A DNA stretch of 64,000 nt, taken from contig NZ_WHZU01000002.1 of NCBI RefSeq assembly GCF_010667655.1, positions 1-64,000 on the forward strand, given 5' to 3'. Shown here one piece after another: positions 17,905 through 27,124 of this stretch. How positions within the stretch are numbered: the first letter of the stretch is position 1; every line of letters starts with the position of its first letter. This DNA is from Bifidobacterium saimiriisciurei. Its GTDB lineage: Bacteria; Actinomycetota; Actinomycetes; Actinomycetales; Bifidobacteriaceae. The notes below the pieces were generated by a model. The model ran no database searches and had not been told where the DNA came from. It saw nothing but the letters and a program-made list of their open reading frames with translations. The position numbers were made by a program, and so were the translations under genes.

Positions 17905-20900
17905 TCAGAACGTGGCCGACATGCTGCTGAACACGCAACGCCACCGGCCCTGCGATGAGGTTTTCTCCTGAATATCGCTATCCAGCAGCACACGCCAGTC
18001 CTTCAGCAGCCTATCGCTGATGATAAGGTCATCCGGTTTGGCGACGTGCTTCGCCTCGTTTTTCAGCCGTTTCATGAGCTTGTCATATTGTTGACGCGCC
18101 TGAACCAGCCCCTGGACCTTGCCAAGGTCAGCCAGCAGAGACTTGCTTCCCAGCTGTTTCTGCAGCAGTCCCAGATACAGAGCATCAGCGGACTTTGGCC
18201 GGAAGCGGCCGACGGGCTTCCCCTGTTTTCGGGCGCCAGCCATAACCAGAACCTGGCTCTCTATTGATTTACGGTCGATATCGACGTTATCGACTCTTCG
18301 CGCATTGTCATCCGGCGTGGTCTGCAGAAGATCCAGCGCCTGCTCGTTGGTCAGAGCCGCCGTGGGCTGTTTGCCAGTGGTATCGACGCGTACGAACCGA
18401 TAATTCCGTCCATTGCCGACACCGTTTTTCTGCTCGCACAAGGTCAGCACCGTGTGGGGCATACCTGCGGAGGCTGGCAGGAAGTTCCATTTTCCACTGG
18501 GCATGGAAACAACACGACTTTTCTCGTTCTCCGATGCTCTCCCGAGAAATTCCCTCAGTGCGTAGACATGCCTGTCACGCCAAGAGAGCAAATCGTTATC
18601 GGAGTCCACGCTGTCCATCACGTTCTGGATTTTCTCGTCGTCACCACTATACAGATCCTGTATGTATTCGATGGGATTCTCGTCCGAGGAGGTGAGGATG
18701 CCCTGATCAGTGCCGATGGAGTTCTTGATGGTGTCTATTTTCCCCTGGAGGCGAGAAAGCAGCCCCAGATAGTACTCGAGATCATCAGTCGGAGCCATGT
18801 TGCCGATAAGCACCTGCTTGAATTTCGAACCAAGACGGTTGATACGGCCGTTGCGCTGTACCATGCGTACAGGGTTCCAATGCAGATCGTAGTTGATGAG
18901 AATTGCCGCATCCTGCAGATTCTGTCCTTCCGAAAGCACATCGGTGGTGAACAGATAATCAAGTTCCCGCTCATCCTTGTCAAGTACGTGTTTCTTCGAA
19001 TGCGGAGAAAAACGTCCGACGACCCCTTCCAAATCGGACGCCTGCGCGGTAAGAAATGCCGATTTTCTTCGAAAATCGGGGATACTGTACTCGAGTATTT
19101 CTGGCAGCCGCCTGCGCAAATAGTCGATGGTGTCCGCGTAGGCACTGAATATCAGCACTTTCCCACCAAATCGTCCATCATGCAGGGTTTGCGTGAACTG
19201 CGAGGCAAAGGCATCGATCTTGGCGTCCATGTCCCCAGTGATGCAGGCGGTCAGTCCTTCGATAAGAACATCGGCAATCACGTAATCGCGCTGAATATCC
19301 TTCCGCAGACCGGCTATATCAAATGCGCCGCCATCGGCCTTATCGTAGGCGACGCCCAATGCGTCAAGATCGTTATCGGTATCCCGTTCAGGATCATCCC
19401 AGAACGGAATCGTCGACTGCTCTTCGTCGTCATCATCAAGTATGGATAGCGAGGTCGTCTCCACGACGTATCCACGGTCCAGCCACGAGTCAAACCTCTT
19501 CAGACGTTTCCGATACCGCTTCACCGATTCAACGAACGCCGAAAGGGAGGATTCAAGTCGTTTCATCCAAATGGTCTGCAGAATGTTGTGGATGGTCATT
19601 GCCGAGCGCAGCTCCGTAAGAACATCCTCGGAGACATCGGCCAAACCGAGCCTTTCCACCGACATGGTACGGTACTCCCGCCGGTATAGCACCGATCGAT
19701 ACGCCGGAAAGCCCATCAGGGAGACCAAGGAAACGACATCCCTGACCAAGGAGTTTTCCGAAGTTTTCTCCCCGATGTACTTATCGGGGTCCCGGTTCAC
19801 GATGTCAATCGGGTGGAGAATCCTCTGGGTCTTGTCCGCGAGCGCGTCTTCATCCACAGCAAAGGGATTCAACCCTTCGAACATGTCTGCATGCTTGGAA
19901 AGAGCGGCCCTGACTTGTTCGTCGGCCGTTTGCGGGAATGCGTAATCAATGGTATGGAAAACATTGCCGGGGAATCCGACCTCGTCTCCTGACCCTTGCA
20001 GTGCTGCTTCCTCTTGGACGCCTTGTCGCGTGGAGCGAACGACGAAATGGCTGATGCCTTGTGACAACGGCTGACGGTAATCCTCCCAGTCGAAATGAGC
20101 GCCTTTGCGTTCGGCGGTTTTTCGTCGGGTGTCGAGTTCTTTAAGGAAATCGAAGAAGTCCTGAGTTCGTGTCGGGGTACTGTCGGTGGGGTTTTGGTAT
20201 GTCACCATGATTCCGGATTGAAGACGTCCGCCGAGCCCAAGCTCCAACTGGCTGACGAGGTCCTTGAATCCATTGTTGATTGGAGTGGCGGTAAGGAGCA
20301 ATACCTTGGCATCGGGGTTGCTGGAGACAAGGTTGAGCACAGTTTTGAATCGTTCCGACCGTTCGTTGCGGAGGTTGTGAGCTTCGTCGATGACGATGAG
20401 ATCGGCCGGGTACGACCTTTTATAGAGTTCTGTGATTTGCTGTATAGCCGGGATATCCTGCTGGGATATGAGGCTGTAGTCGTTGTCGTTGAGGTTAAAG
20501 AATTCTTTGAGGTCCCGCCGCCATTGTCCCTTGAGTTTGGCTGGCGGGAGGATGACGATGTTTCGTTTGCCGTTGTCGTGGTAGTGGCGGATGACGGCGC
20601 CTGCGGTCACGGTTTTTCCCAAGCCGACGGAGTCCGCCAGTATCGCCGTGCCATTCTTATGCAGCTTGCTTATCAAAAGTCCGGCGTTTCGTTTCTGATA
20701 TGTGTAGAGCACATCGTCGTTGCTGTGTTCGTCGTCCAACGATGGGGCCAGTTCGTCAGGGAATAGACACGTGAGCGCCTTGATGTATACGTCATATGGC
20801 CCATAGGTACGGTTGCCCACAGGTGAGTTGCTGAGAATCTCTTGAAAATCTCCTGTCCAGGGCTGAACCTCGGGCAGATTCCACATGGCGTCGAACCATG

Positions 20901-21477
20901 AAAGGTGACCGTATTGCTGTTGTTCGTTGTGGGGTTGGTAAAGAACGATTGGTTCATTGTCTTCCAGATAGTTGAGTTCGGCATTGCCTCCCGTTGCAAT
21001 GTCAGACAGGCCCCGTCCCGTGAAATTCGAGGATCCGATGATGCCGATTGCTCCACTGGTGTCATAGGATCCGAATACGTATTCTTTTGCATGGATAAAT
21101 GGACGACGGCAGATGCGCACCTCCAGCCGGTGTTCTCGTATCATCATCGCGAGAATGTGCGCTGTACGTCGGTAGAGGGCGATCTGGTCTTCGGGAAGGT
21201 TCTCTAGATTCTTCAGATCGGCAGCGATGTCGGCATCAGGAAAATCTTTGTATATGTTGGTGAGATTCAATCTGCGGTTCGAGTAAGGCTCGGCTCCGAT
21301 AAGTATTCGGACGGAACGATAGTCTTTTATCAGGTCTATGAGTTTCGTTGTACCGGCCATGTCCCAATACCCGGTGACGATGGACAAGTCCTGATATTTG
21401 CCGCTTGCTGCAATCTGCCGCAGAATGTCACCTAAGGACTGCTTTCTGTTGTCCACGAACTGGATGTAGTCCGACAT
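17905..21477 (-). CDS. PLD-nuclease-like/SNF2-type helicase fusion of the defence island
   Basis: 1190 residues. The N-terminus is a phospholipase-D-like domain with one HKD-type motif: HAKEYVFG (His129, Lys131) and GSSN (148-151). The helicase motor follows, with Walker A ADSVGLGKT (281-289), DEAH box (364-367), TATPINN, and then the C-terminal helicase motifs KVLIFSAYAD and MVQRNGRINRLG (motif VI). A long linker of several hundred residues sits between the lobes. PLD domains in such proteins can cut DNA, and SNF2 motors translocate on dsDNA. ATG at 21477 follows GGGGG. It is the first gene of the island operon, with the methyltransferase 49 bp downstream. It is probably the restriction/translocation subunit; the target and the activity of the single HKD motif are inference. 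Confidence 0.88.
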   Translation of the reverse strand: MSDYIQFVDNRKQSLGDILRQIAASGKYQDLSIVTGYWDMAGTTKLIDLIKDYRSVRILIGAEPYSNRRLNLTNIYKDFPDADIAADLKNLENLPEDQIALYRRTAHILAMMIREHRLEVRICRRPFIHAKEYVFGSYDTSGAIGIIGSSNFTGRGLSDIATGGNAELNYLEDNEPIVLYQPHNEQQQYGHLSWFDAMWNLPEVQPWTGDFQEILSNSPVGNRTYGPYDVYIKALTCLFPDELAPSLDDEHSNDDVLYTYQKRNAGLLISKLHKNGTAILADSVGLGKTVTAGAVIRHYHDNGKRNIVILPPAKLKGQWRRDLKEFFNLNDNDYSLISQQDIPAIQQITELYKRSYPADLIVIDEAHNLRNERSERFKTVLNLVSSNPDAKVLLLTATPINNGFKDLVSQLELGLGGRLQSGIMVTYQNPTDSTPTRTQDFFDFLKELDTRRKTAERKGAHFDWEDYRQPLSQGISHFVVRSTRQGVQEEAALQGSGDEVGFPGNVFHTIDYAFPQTADEQVRAALSKHADMFEGLNPFAVDEDALADKTQRILHPIDIVNRDPDKYIGEKTSENSLVRDVVSLVSLMGFPAYRSVLYRREYRTMSVERLGLADVSEDVLTELRSAMTIHNILQTIWMKRLESSLSAFVESVKRYRKRLKRFDSWLDRGYVVETTSLSILDDDDEEQSTIPFWDDPERDTDNDLDALGVAYDKADGGAFDIAGLRKDIQRDYVIADVLIEGLTACITGDMDAKIDAFASQFTQTLHDGRFGGKVLIFSAYADTIDYLRRRLPEILEYSIPDFRRKSAFLTAQASDLEGVVGRFSPHSKKHVLDKDERELDYLFTTDVLSEGQNLQDAAILINYDLHWNPVRMVQRNGRINRLGSKFKQVLIGNMAPTDDLEYYLGLLSRLQGKIDTIKNSIGTDQGILTSSDENPIEYIQDLYSGDDEKIQNVMDSVDSDNDLLSWRDRHVYALREFLGRASENEKSRVVSMPSGKWNFLPASAGMPHTVLTLCEQKNGVGNGRNYRFVRVDTTGKQPTAALTNEQALDLLQTTPDDNARRVDNVDIDRKSIESQVLVMAGARKQGKPVGRFRPKSADALYLGLLQKQLGSKSLLADLGKVQGLVQARQQYDKLMKRLKNEAKHVAKPDDLIISDRLLKDWRVLLDSDIQEKTSSQGRWRCVFSSMSATF

Positions 21478-21600
21478 ACATACCCCCGTTAATGCTGATT
21501 GTCCTGACGATACCGTGCATACGATGATACGCGATTGAGGGGAAGTACTTACCTGATTCATTCGAGCCGCGTTATGGCCTATGTTTCGCTGGAAATACGG

Positions 21601-21662
21601 AACCATGCCCGATGGTAGCGAGTTTGGCTGGCCTTAGTCCCTGCCATCCAAATACTGGTCAA
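21601..21662. repeat. Right 62-bp direct repeat of the island, within the dipeptidase 3' end
   Basis: Identical to 12173-12234. Bases 21634-21662 are the last codons and stop of the M20 dipeptidase gene; the rest is its downstream flank. The dyad ACCAT-5 nt-ATGGT (21601-21615) is at the island-side edge. Because the repeat restores the gene end, integration left the dipeptidase intact. Confidence 0.9.
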
Positions 21663-23226
21663 GACGGACCAGGCCGAGTGCATACATGACGAACGCGGCC
21701 CTGAGGTTGCGGATGGACACCCATTCGTCGATGCCGTGGGCGGAGCCGGTACCGGGGGCGATGCAGTCCGGCGGATCCATGACGATGCCGTCGACCGAGG
21801 GAACGTATTCGGCATGGAATTCCGGACCGAAGTTCAATGCGTCGGGGATGAACCGGGCATGGGTGCCGCCGCCCATGGCGACGGGCCGGGCCTGCGGCGT
21901 GTCCGGCGCCATGCCATTGATGACGTCGTTGTATGCGCCGGTCAGGAGTTCGACGCGCGAATCGCCGTCGGGCACATAGTACGGATCATCGTTCAACACG
22001 TTGACCAGTCGTCCGTCGAGCGGCTTCACATGCCGCCGAATCGCGGCGAGGATGTCCTCGTCCGTCTGGCCGACGGCGTAACGGATGTCGAGATGCATGA
22101 CGATCGCGTCAGACGGTACGGCACGACCTTCGGTGTCCGTTCCGAATTCGGGACCGGGCATGACGATGCCGAGATTGCTGGTCGTCGGACCGCTTTCCGT
22201 GTTGTCGAACGCGAAACCGAGTGTGCCGCCATAGGGGTCGCCGGCCCATGCGGCGATGGCCTCTGCCGCAGCGGCGTCGCGGCCGTCGAGCAGGCCGGAC
22301 TTGGCCAGAACGGACGTGAGCAATGCGATGGCGTTGATGGTGCCGTCGGGCTTGGACGCGTGGCCGGAGATGCCGTGGGCGGTGACCGTCACTCCCCCAT
22401 TGTCAACGCCATCGGCATCGTCGGACGGCGTTATCGTGATGCGACGACGCGTATCGTCGTCCAGGTCACAGTGTTCGAGCGCCTGACGAACCTCGTCGAC
22501 GTCCATGCCCGAAAGGTCGATGGAGGCAACGGCGGGGATGGTGTTGGCCGAGGACCCCGCGTGCCATCCGCGCAGCCGTTCGCTGACGGGCAACGCCACG
22601 TCGACGTCGAGCAGGCCCTTCTGGATGTTGTTCACAGGGAACGGACCGTCGGTGACGATGGCCTGATGCGGTGCGCCGACGTTGCGCACGAACCATTTGA
22701 TGTCGTTCAACGCGGGCTCCTCGGAACCGCCGAACAGCATACGGACACGATGACGGAAGCAATGCCCCCGCTCGTTGAAGAACCGCAGCAGATTGTAGTT
22801 CACCAGCGAAACGCCCTTGTCGTCCAATGCCCCGCGGCCGATGACGATGTCACCGTCGCCGACGACGCGCGGCTCGAACGCGTCGTGCGTCCAGCCGGGG
22901 CCGGCGGGGACGACGTCGAGATGACCTACGAACGCGATGTCGTCGTCGGTTTCGACGTCATCCTGCGGATAGGCGACCTCGAGCACATGTCCGTCATAGT
23001 CGCGTGCGTGGAATCCGTCACACGCGGCCTTGTCGATCATATGGTCGAACACGCGGCGCACCTCATGGCCGTATGGCTCCCCCGGCTTGGGCGACGGATC
23101 GGATTCGGCGGCGACCGACGGGTATCGGATAAGATCGCACAGTTCTTTGACGAATCGCTCACGATTGGCGTCGAACCATGACGCGGCCGAGTCCACGAGA
23201 CGATGTTCCGAAGCGGTAAGCGGCAT
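21634..23226 (-). CDS. M20-family metallopeptidase (dipeptidase-like)
   Basis: A zinc-dependent peptidase/deacylase of the M20/M25/M40 clan. Metal and catalytic motifs are present: FVGHLDVVPAGPGWTHDAFEP (about residue 100), GRGALDDKG with the bridging Asp, the catalytic Glu in GGSEEPALND, and the dimerisation domain GGVTVTAHGISGHASKPDGT. The C-terminal metal ligand is in GGGTHARF. At 530 residues it is at the long end for dipeptidases such as PepV. The ATG at 23226 behind AAAGGACC is preferred over the open frame upstream. Its last codons lie in the island repeat, marking the gene as an integration target. Probably intracellular, as no signal peptide is visible. Confidence 0.92.
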   Translation of the reverse strand: MPLTASEHRLVDSAASWFDANRERFVKELCDLIRYPSVAAESDPSPKPGEPYGHEVRRVFDHMIDKAACDGFHARDYDGHVLEVAYPQDDVETDDDIAFVGHLDVVPAGPGWTHDAFEPRVVGDGDIVIGRGALDDKGVSLVNYNLLRFFNERGHCFRHRVRMLFGGSEEPALNDIKWFVRNVGAPHQAIVTDGPFPVNNIQKGLLDVDVALPVSERLRGWHAGSSANTIPAVASIDLSGMDVDEVRQALEHCDLDDDTRRRITITPSDDADGVDNGGVTVTAHGISGHASKPDGTINAIALLTSVLAKSGLLDGRDAAAAEAIAAWAGDPYGGTLGFAFDNTESGPTTSNLGIVMPGPEFGTDTEGRAVPSDAIVMHLDIRYAVGQTDEDILAAIRRHVKPLDGRLVNVLNDDPYYVPDGDSRVELLTGAYNDVINGMAPDTPQARPVAMGGGTHARFIPDALNFGPEFHAEYVPSVDGIVMDPPDCIAPGTGSAHGIDEWVSIRNLRAAFVMYALGLVRLDQYLDGRD

Positions 23227-23288
23227 TATACGGTCCTTTGCGAAAACAATGCGGCCCCACCGGTAAGGCGGGGCCATGGAACGAGACG

Positions 23289-23735
23289 TCAGTCGTTCAG
23301 CAGGTGGGCGACGGATTCGAGGGCGAGCCTGTAGCCGTAGAAGCCCATGCCGGTGATGGTGCCGGTGGCCACGGGCGAGATGACGCTGTAACGGCGGAAG
23401 GCGTCTCGCGAGGCCGGGTTGGAGATGTGCACCTCCATGAGCGGCAGTCCGGCGTCGGTGACCATGTGCGCGGCGTCGGATAGGCCGTAGCTGTAGTGCG
23501 TGAACGCGGCCGGGTTCATGACGACGGGCGTCTGCTCGTCGACGGCGCGATGCATCCAGCCGATGATCTCGGCCTCGTCGTCGGTCTGTCGCACCTCGAC
23601 CTCAAGGCCGAGCTCCTTGCCCCATGCGGTGCAGTCACGGCGCAGGGTCTCGAGGTCCTGATGGCCGTATACGTCGGGTTCGCGCACGCCGAGACGTCCG
23701 AGATTCGGTCCGTTGACGACGATGACTTTGGTCAT
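23289..23735 (-). CDS. aroQ: Type II 3-dehydroquinate dehydratase
   Basis: Third enzyme of the shikimate pathway; it dehydrates 3-dehydroquinate to 3-dehydroshikimate. It has VNGPNLGRLGVREPDVYG with the active-site tyrosine, NPAAFTHYSYGLSDA, and EVHISNPASRD with the catalytic histidine. The 148-residue length is typical. The ATG at 23735 is chosen over an in-frame GTG two codons upstream because the AGGAG Shine-Dalgarno overlaps that GTG and is well spaced for the ATG. The Shine-Dalgarno also overlaps the aroKB stop codon, so the genes are translationally coupled. Confidence 0.95.
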   Translation of the reverse strand: MTKVIVVNGPNLGRLGVREPDVYGHQDLETLRRDCTAWGKELGLEVEVRQTDDEAEIIGWMHRAVDEQTPVVMNPAAFTHYSYGLSDAAHMVTDAGLPLMEVHISNPASRDAFRRYSVISPVATGTITGMGFYGYRLALESVAHLLND

Positions 23736-23744
23736 GATCACTCC

Positions 23745-25361
23745 TTACTTCTGAATGCGGCGGAAGGCTTCCTCGACGGCATCGGCCGGCGGGTTGTCGA
23801 GGTGGACGACATGACCGGCGCGGTCGAGCACGACGAAGCGCAGCATCTTGCCGCGGGCCTTCTTGTCCTTGTGCATGAGGGCGAGCACGTCGTCGAAGCC
23901 GCCGTCGTTCCAGCTGGTCGGCAGGCCGAGCGAGGAGAGCAGCGAACGATGGTAGTCGACGAGGTCGCGGTCGATGTAGCCGAGGATGTTCGCCAGTTCG
24001 GCGGCGTACACCATGCCGACGGCGACGGCGTTGCCGTGACGCCAGCGGAAGTGCTCCAGCTTTTCGATGGCGTGGCCCATGGTGTGGCCGTAGTTGAGGA
24101 ACTCGCGCAGCCCCTTCTCCTTGAGGTCCGAGGAGACGTGATGCGCCTTGACGCGCACGGTGCGTTCGATGAGTTCGGCGATGACGGACTCGAGTTCCGG
24201 GGTGATGTTCGCCGGGTCGAAGGTGCGCAGTGCCTCGGCGTTGTCCTCGAGGATGCGCAGGATCTCCGTGTCCATGATGAAGCCGGACTTGGCGACCTCG
24301 CCCAGGCCTTCGACGAAGATGTCGTTCGGCAGACTGCCCAGCGTGGTCAGGTCGGCGAGCACGCCGGCCGGCGTGTAGAAGCTGCCGACGAGATTCTTGC
24401 CGGCCTCGGTGTTGATGCCGGTCTTGCCGCCGGTGGAGGCGTCGACCATGGCGAGCAGCGACGTGGGGCAGTTCACGTAGCGGATGCCGCGCATCCACGT
24501 GGCGGCCACGAAGCCGGCAAGGTCGGTCGCGGCGCCGCCGCCGAGCCCCACGACGGCGTCGGATCGGGTGAAGCCCTCCTCGCCGAGACGTTTCCAGATG
24601 CCGTTGGCGACCTCGATGGTCTTGCCGGCCTCGGCGTCGGGGATGGTGATGTCGGACACGTCGTATCCGGCGCGGCGCAGCAGCGTGCGCACGCGGTCGG
24701 AATGACGCTGCACCGGTGTGGTGTGAATCATCGCGATCTTCACCGGCTTGTCGCCGAGGACCTCGGCGAGGTGGTTGACCACATGGGATCCGATGCGCAC
24801 GTCGTACGGTTCGGCGCCGTCGACGTGGACGACGCGTTCATTGGCGGTGTCGGCGATGTTCTGTGCTGCCTGCATAGGAGTCTTTCCTTTCGTATGCACG
24901 ATGAGATTCGCCAGATGTTCGAACACGGGCCTGCGTTCCGCGTAGAGCCTGCGCCACTTCTTGGCGGCGCCGTCGGCAAGAAGCGGCCTGTTGCCGGAGC
25001 GGGAGGCGCGGGCGATGGCCTCGTTCGGGTCGGCGTCGAGATAGGCGACGACGCCGCCCTCCTCGACATACCGTTCAAGGGCGTCGCAGACGCTGTCGGT
25101 CATGGGGGCGCCACCGCCGAGCGACAGGACGCCGTCGAATCCATGCATGAATCCGAGGATCACGTCGCTTTCGATGGCACGGAACTCCTGCTCGCCGCGC
25201 TCTTCGAAGATTCGGGGAATCTTCGTCTGTTCACGCGCCTCGATCTCGACGTCGGAATCCTTGAATTCCACGTTCAGCACCGAGGCGACGTCCTGGCCGA
25301 TGCGGGTCTTGCCGGCTCCGGGCATGCCGATGAGCACGGCCTTGGGAATGGCGTTCGTCAT
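23745..25361 (-). CDS. aroKB: Bifunctional shikimate kinase / 3-dehydroquinate synthase
   Basis: Two shikimate enzymes fused in one 538-residue protein. Residues 1-165 are shikimate kinase: Walker [12 protein letters not shown] (12-22), [11 protein letters not shown], and the lid FRAIES. Residues about 180-538 are 3-dehydroquinate synthase: [38 protein letters not shown] and the metal ligand site [11 protein letters not shown]. The kinase acts on a later intermediate than the synthase, so the fusion does not channel consecutive steps. This kinase-first fusion is known in bifidobacteria. It starts 14 bp after the aroC stop with a GGGGGAG Shine-Dalgarno. Confidence 0.95.
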   Translation of the reverse strand: MTNAIPKAVLIGMPGAGKTRIGQDVASVLNVEFKDSDVEIEAREQTKIPRIFEERGEQEFRAIESDVILGFMHGFDGVLSLGGGAPMTDSVCDALERYVEEGGVVAYLDADPNEAIARASRSGNRPLLADGAAKKWRRLYAERRPVFEHLANLIVHTKGKTPMQAAQNIADTANERVVHVDGAEPYDVRIGSHVVNHLAEVLGDKPVKIAMIHTTPVQRHSDRVRTLLRRAGYDVSDITIPDAEAGKTIEVANGIWKRLGEEGFTRSDAVVGLGGGAATDLAGFVAATWMRGIRYVNCPTSLLAMVDASTGGKTGINTEAGKNLVGSFYTPAGVLADLTTLGSLPNDIFVEGLGEVAKSGFIMDTEILRILEDNAEALRTFDPANITPELESVIAELIERTVRVKAHHVSSDLKEKGLREFLNYGHTMGHAIEKLEHFRWRHGNAVAVGMVYAAELANILGYIDRDLVDYHRSLLSSLGLPTSWNDGGFDDVLALMHKDKKARGKMLRFVVLDRAGHVVHLDNPPADAVEEAFRRIQK

Positions 25362-25375
25362 TCGTCACTCCCCCG

Positions 25376-26569
25376 TCAGCGCATGTGCTCGGGCCAGGAG
25401 GCGAGGTAGTTTTCGGCGTTGCGTCGGGTTTCGGCCACGCTGTCGCCGCCGAACTTCTCCAATGCGTACTTGGCGAGCGTCAGGCGCACCATGGCTTCGG
25501 CCACGACGGACGCGGCCGGCACGGCGGTGGAATCGGAACGCTGGTTGATGGCCTGCGCGGCCTCGCCGTCGGCGACGTCGACGGTCCTCAGGGCACGCGG
25601 GATGGACGGGATGGGCTTCATCGCGGCGCGCACGCGGATGGGCTGGCCGTTGGACATGCCGCCCTCGATGCCGCCGGCCCGGTTGGTGAGCCTGGTGATG
25701 TGGCCGTCCTCGCCGGGGACCATCTCGTCGTGTGCGGCCGAACCGGGGCGCACGGCCTCGAGGAAGCCATCGCCGATCTCCACGCCCTTGATGGCCTGGA
25801 TGCCCATGACGGCGGAGGCGAGGGCCGCGTCGAGACGACGGTCGGATTCGACGTAGGTGCCGATGCCGGCGGGCACGCCGTAGGCGATGACCTCGATGAC
25901 GCCGCCGACGGTGTCGGCGTTGGACTTGATCTCATCGATGCGCCTGACCATGCGCTCCTCGGCGGCCTTGTCGAGCGTACGCACCGGGGAGGCGTCGAGT
26001 GCGGCGACGTCGTCGGGGGTGGGCAGCGGCGCGTTGTCGGCGTCCTCGACGCCGGCGCCCCCGATGGAGATGACATGGGAGACGGTACGGATGCCGAGCG
26101 TCTGCTCAAGGAACTTCGCGGCCACGGAGCCGAGGGCCACGCGGGAAGCGGTCTCGCGGGCGCTGGAACGCTCCAGCACCGGGCGGGCGTCGTCGAAGCC
26201 GTACTTGCGCATGCCGGTCAGGTCGGCATGGCCCGGACGCGGACGGCTCAGCGGGGCGTTACGGCCTTCGCGCGGGATGTCGTGGTCGAGCGGATCGGCG
26301 CTCATGACCTCGGTCCACTTCGGCCATTCGGTATTGGCGATCTCGATGGCGATCGGGCCGCCGAGCGTGGAACCGTGACGCACGCCCGTGAGCATGCGCA
26401 CCTTGTCCTCCTCGAACTTCATGCGGGCGCCACGGCCGTAGCCAAGGCGACGTCGCGCCAACGCGTCCTTGATATCCTGCGAAGTGATCTGGACGCCTGC
26501 GGGCAGTCCCTCGATCATGGCCACCAAAGCCTCGCCATGTGACTCCCCTGCCGTCTGCCAGCGCAACAT
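25376..26569 (-). CDS. aroC: Chorismate synthase
   Basis: Makes chorismate from 5-enolpyruvylshikimate-3-phosphate with reduced FMN. All signature blocks are present: [18 protein letters not shown] at the N-terminus, [44 protein letters not shown] and [13 protein letters not shown]. The product is 397 residues. The ATG at 26569 behind GGAGAAGGGCG is preferred to the upstream in-frame start, because [12 protein letters not shown] is the conserved beginning. It is first in the aroC-aroKB-aroQ transcription unit. Confidence 0.97.
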   Translation of the reverse strand: MLRWQTAGESHGEALVAMIEGLPAGVQITSQDIKDALARRRLGYGRGARMKFEEDKVRMLTGVRHGSTLGGPIAIEIANTEWPKWTEVMSADPLDHDIPREGRNAPLSRPRPGHADLTGMRKYGFDDARPVLERSSARETASRVALGSVAAKFLEQTLGIRTVSHVISIGGAGVEDADNAPLPTPDDVAALDASPVRTLDKAAEERMVRRIDEIKSNADTVGGVIEVIAYGVPAGIGTYVESDRRLDAALASAVMGIQAIKGVEIGDGFLEAVRPGSAAHDEMVPGEDGHITRLTNRAGGIEGGMSNGQPIRVRAAMKPIPSIPRALRTVDVADGEAAQAINQRSDSTAVPAASVVAEAMVRLTLAKYALEKFGGDSVAETRRNAENYLASWPEHMR

Positions 26570-26661
26570 CGCCCTTCTCCTTTTGTCGTATCGAATCCGG
26601 CGGGACATCATTCCCGCACGATCGAATCAGTTGTCGTTAACCTCGGTATATCTTACGTTCA

Positions 26662-27108
26662 ATGGCATACCTTCTCCTTATTCCTAGCGCAATCGCCGGA
26701 ATCATGATTGCTTATACCGATATTCGGACACGACGCGTGCCCCGTATGACGGTCGCGTCCGGCTGCGTGCTGCAGGTGGCGTGCGTCGTCGTGTGGTGCC
26801 TGCATTCGCGGTCATGGACGATGCTGGCGTGGTCCGTCGGTCTGGCCGCGACCTGTGCGCTTGTTCAGCTTGGCCTCGCGATGATCAGGCCGGGGACGCT
26901 GGGATTCGGGGACGTCACCTGCACGCTGCTGATGGGCCTTGCCGTCGGCTGCCGAGGCGTCGAGACGGTGGCCGTATGGTGGCTGTTCATGGGCCTGTTC
27001 GGCCTCATCATGCTGCGAATACAACGAGGCCGGGGCAGGGATTCGATCCCCTTCGCCCCGGTCATCGTCGCGTCCGCATTCGCGGCGGTCGCGCTTTCCG
27101 CGATCTGA
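26662..27108 (+). CDS. Small A24-family prepilin peptidase-like membrane protein
   Basis: 148 residues and several hydrophobic helices. It has the two A24 aspartate motifs: YTDIRTRRVP (about residue 18) and GFGDV (about 90), which process type IV prepilin leader peptides. It is the short form without the N-terminal methyltransferase domain, as in TadV-like peptidases. No pilin or Tad genes are in the window, so the substrate is elsewhere. There is no clear Shine-Dalgarno before the ATG; a TATATCTT stretch lies about 10 bp upstream, so a leaderless transcript is possible. It is on the opposite strand to its neighbours. Confidence 0.85.
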   Translation: MAYLLLIPSAIAGIMIAYTDIRTRRVPRMTVASGCVLQVACVVVWCLHSRSWTMLAWSVGLAATCALVQLGLAMIRPGTLGFGDVTCTLLMGLAVGCRGVETVAVWWLFMGLFGLIMLRIQRGRGRDSIPFAPVIVASAFAAVALSAI

Positions 27109-27124
27109 CGGACGTCTCGTGTGC

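Larger units (their letters stand above)
12173..21662. mobile_element. Genomic island integrated at the 3' end of an M20 dipeptidase gene
   Basis: About 9.4 kb bounded by perfect 62-bp direct repeats (12173-12234 and 21601-21662). The right copy is the true gene end and the left copy a duplicated remnant. The contents read visibly more AT-rich than the neighbours: a lipoprotein, a small serine recombinase, an invertible specificity cassette, an Eco57I-like methyltransferase and a PLD-SNF2 helicase, all consistent with a defence island. No tyrosine or large serine integrase is present, so the element is either non-autonomous or has lost its integrase. The small recombinase is better explained as the invertase of the cassette. 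Restoring one repeat copy would place the dipeptidase directly upstream of the substrate-binding lipoprotein gene. Confidence 0.8.
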
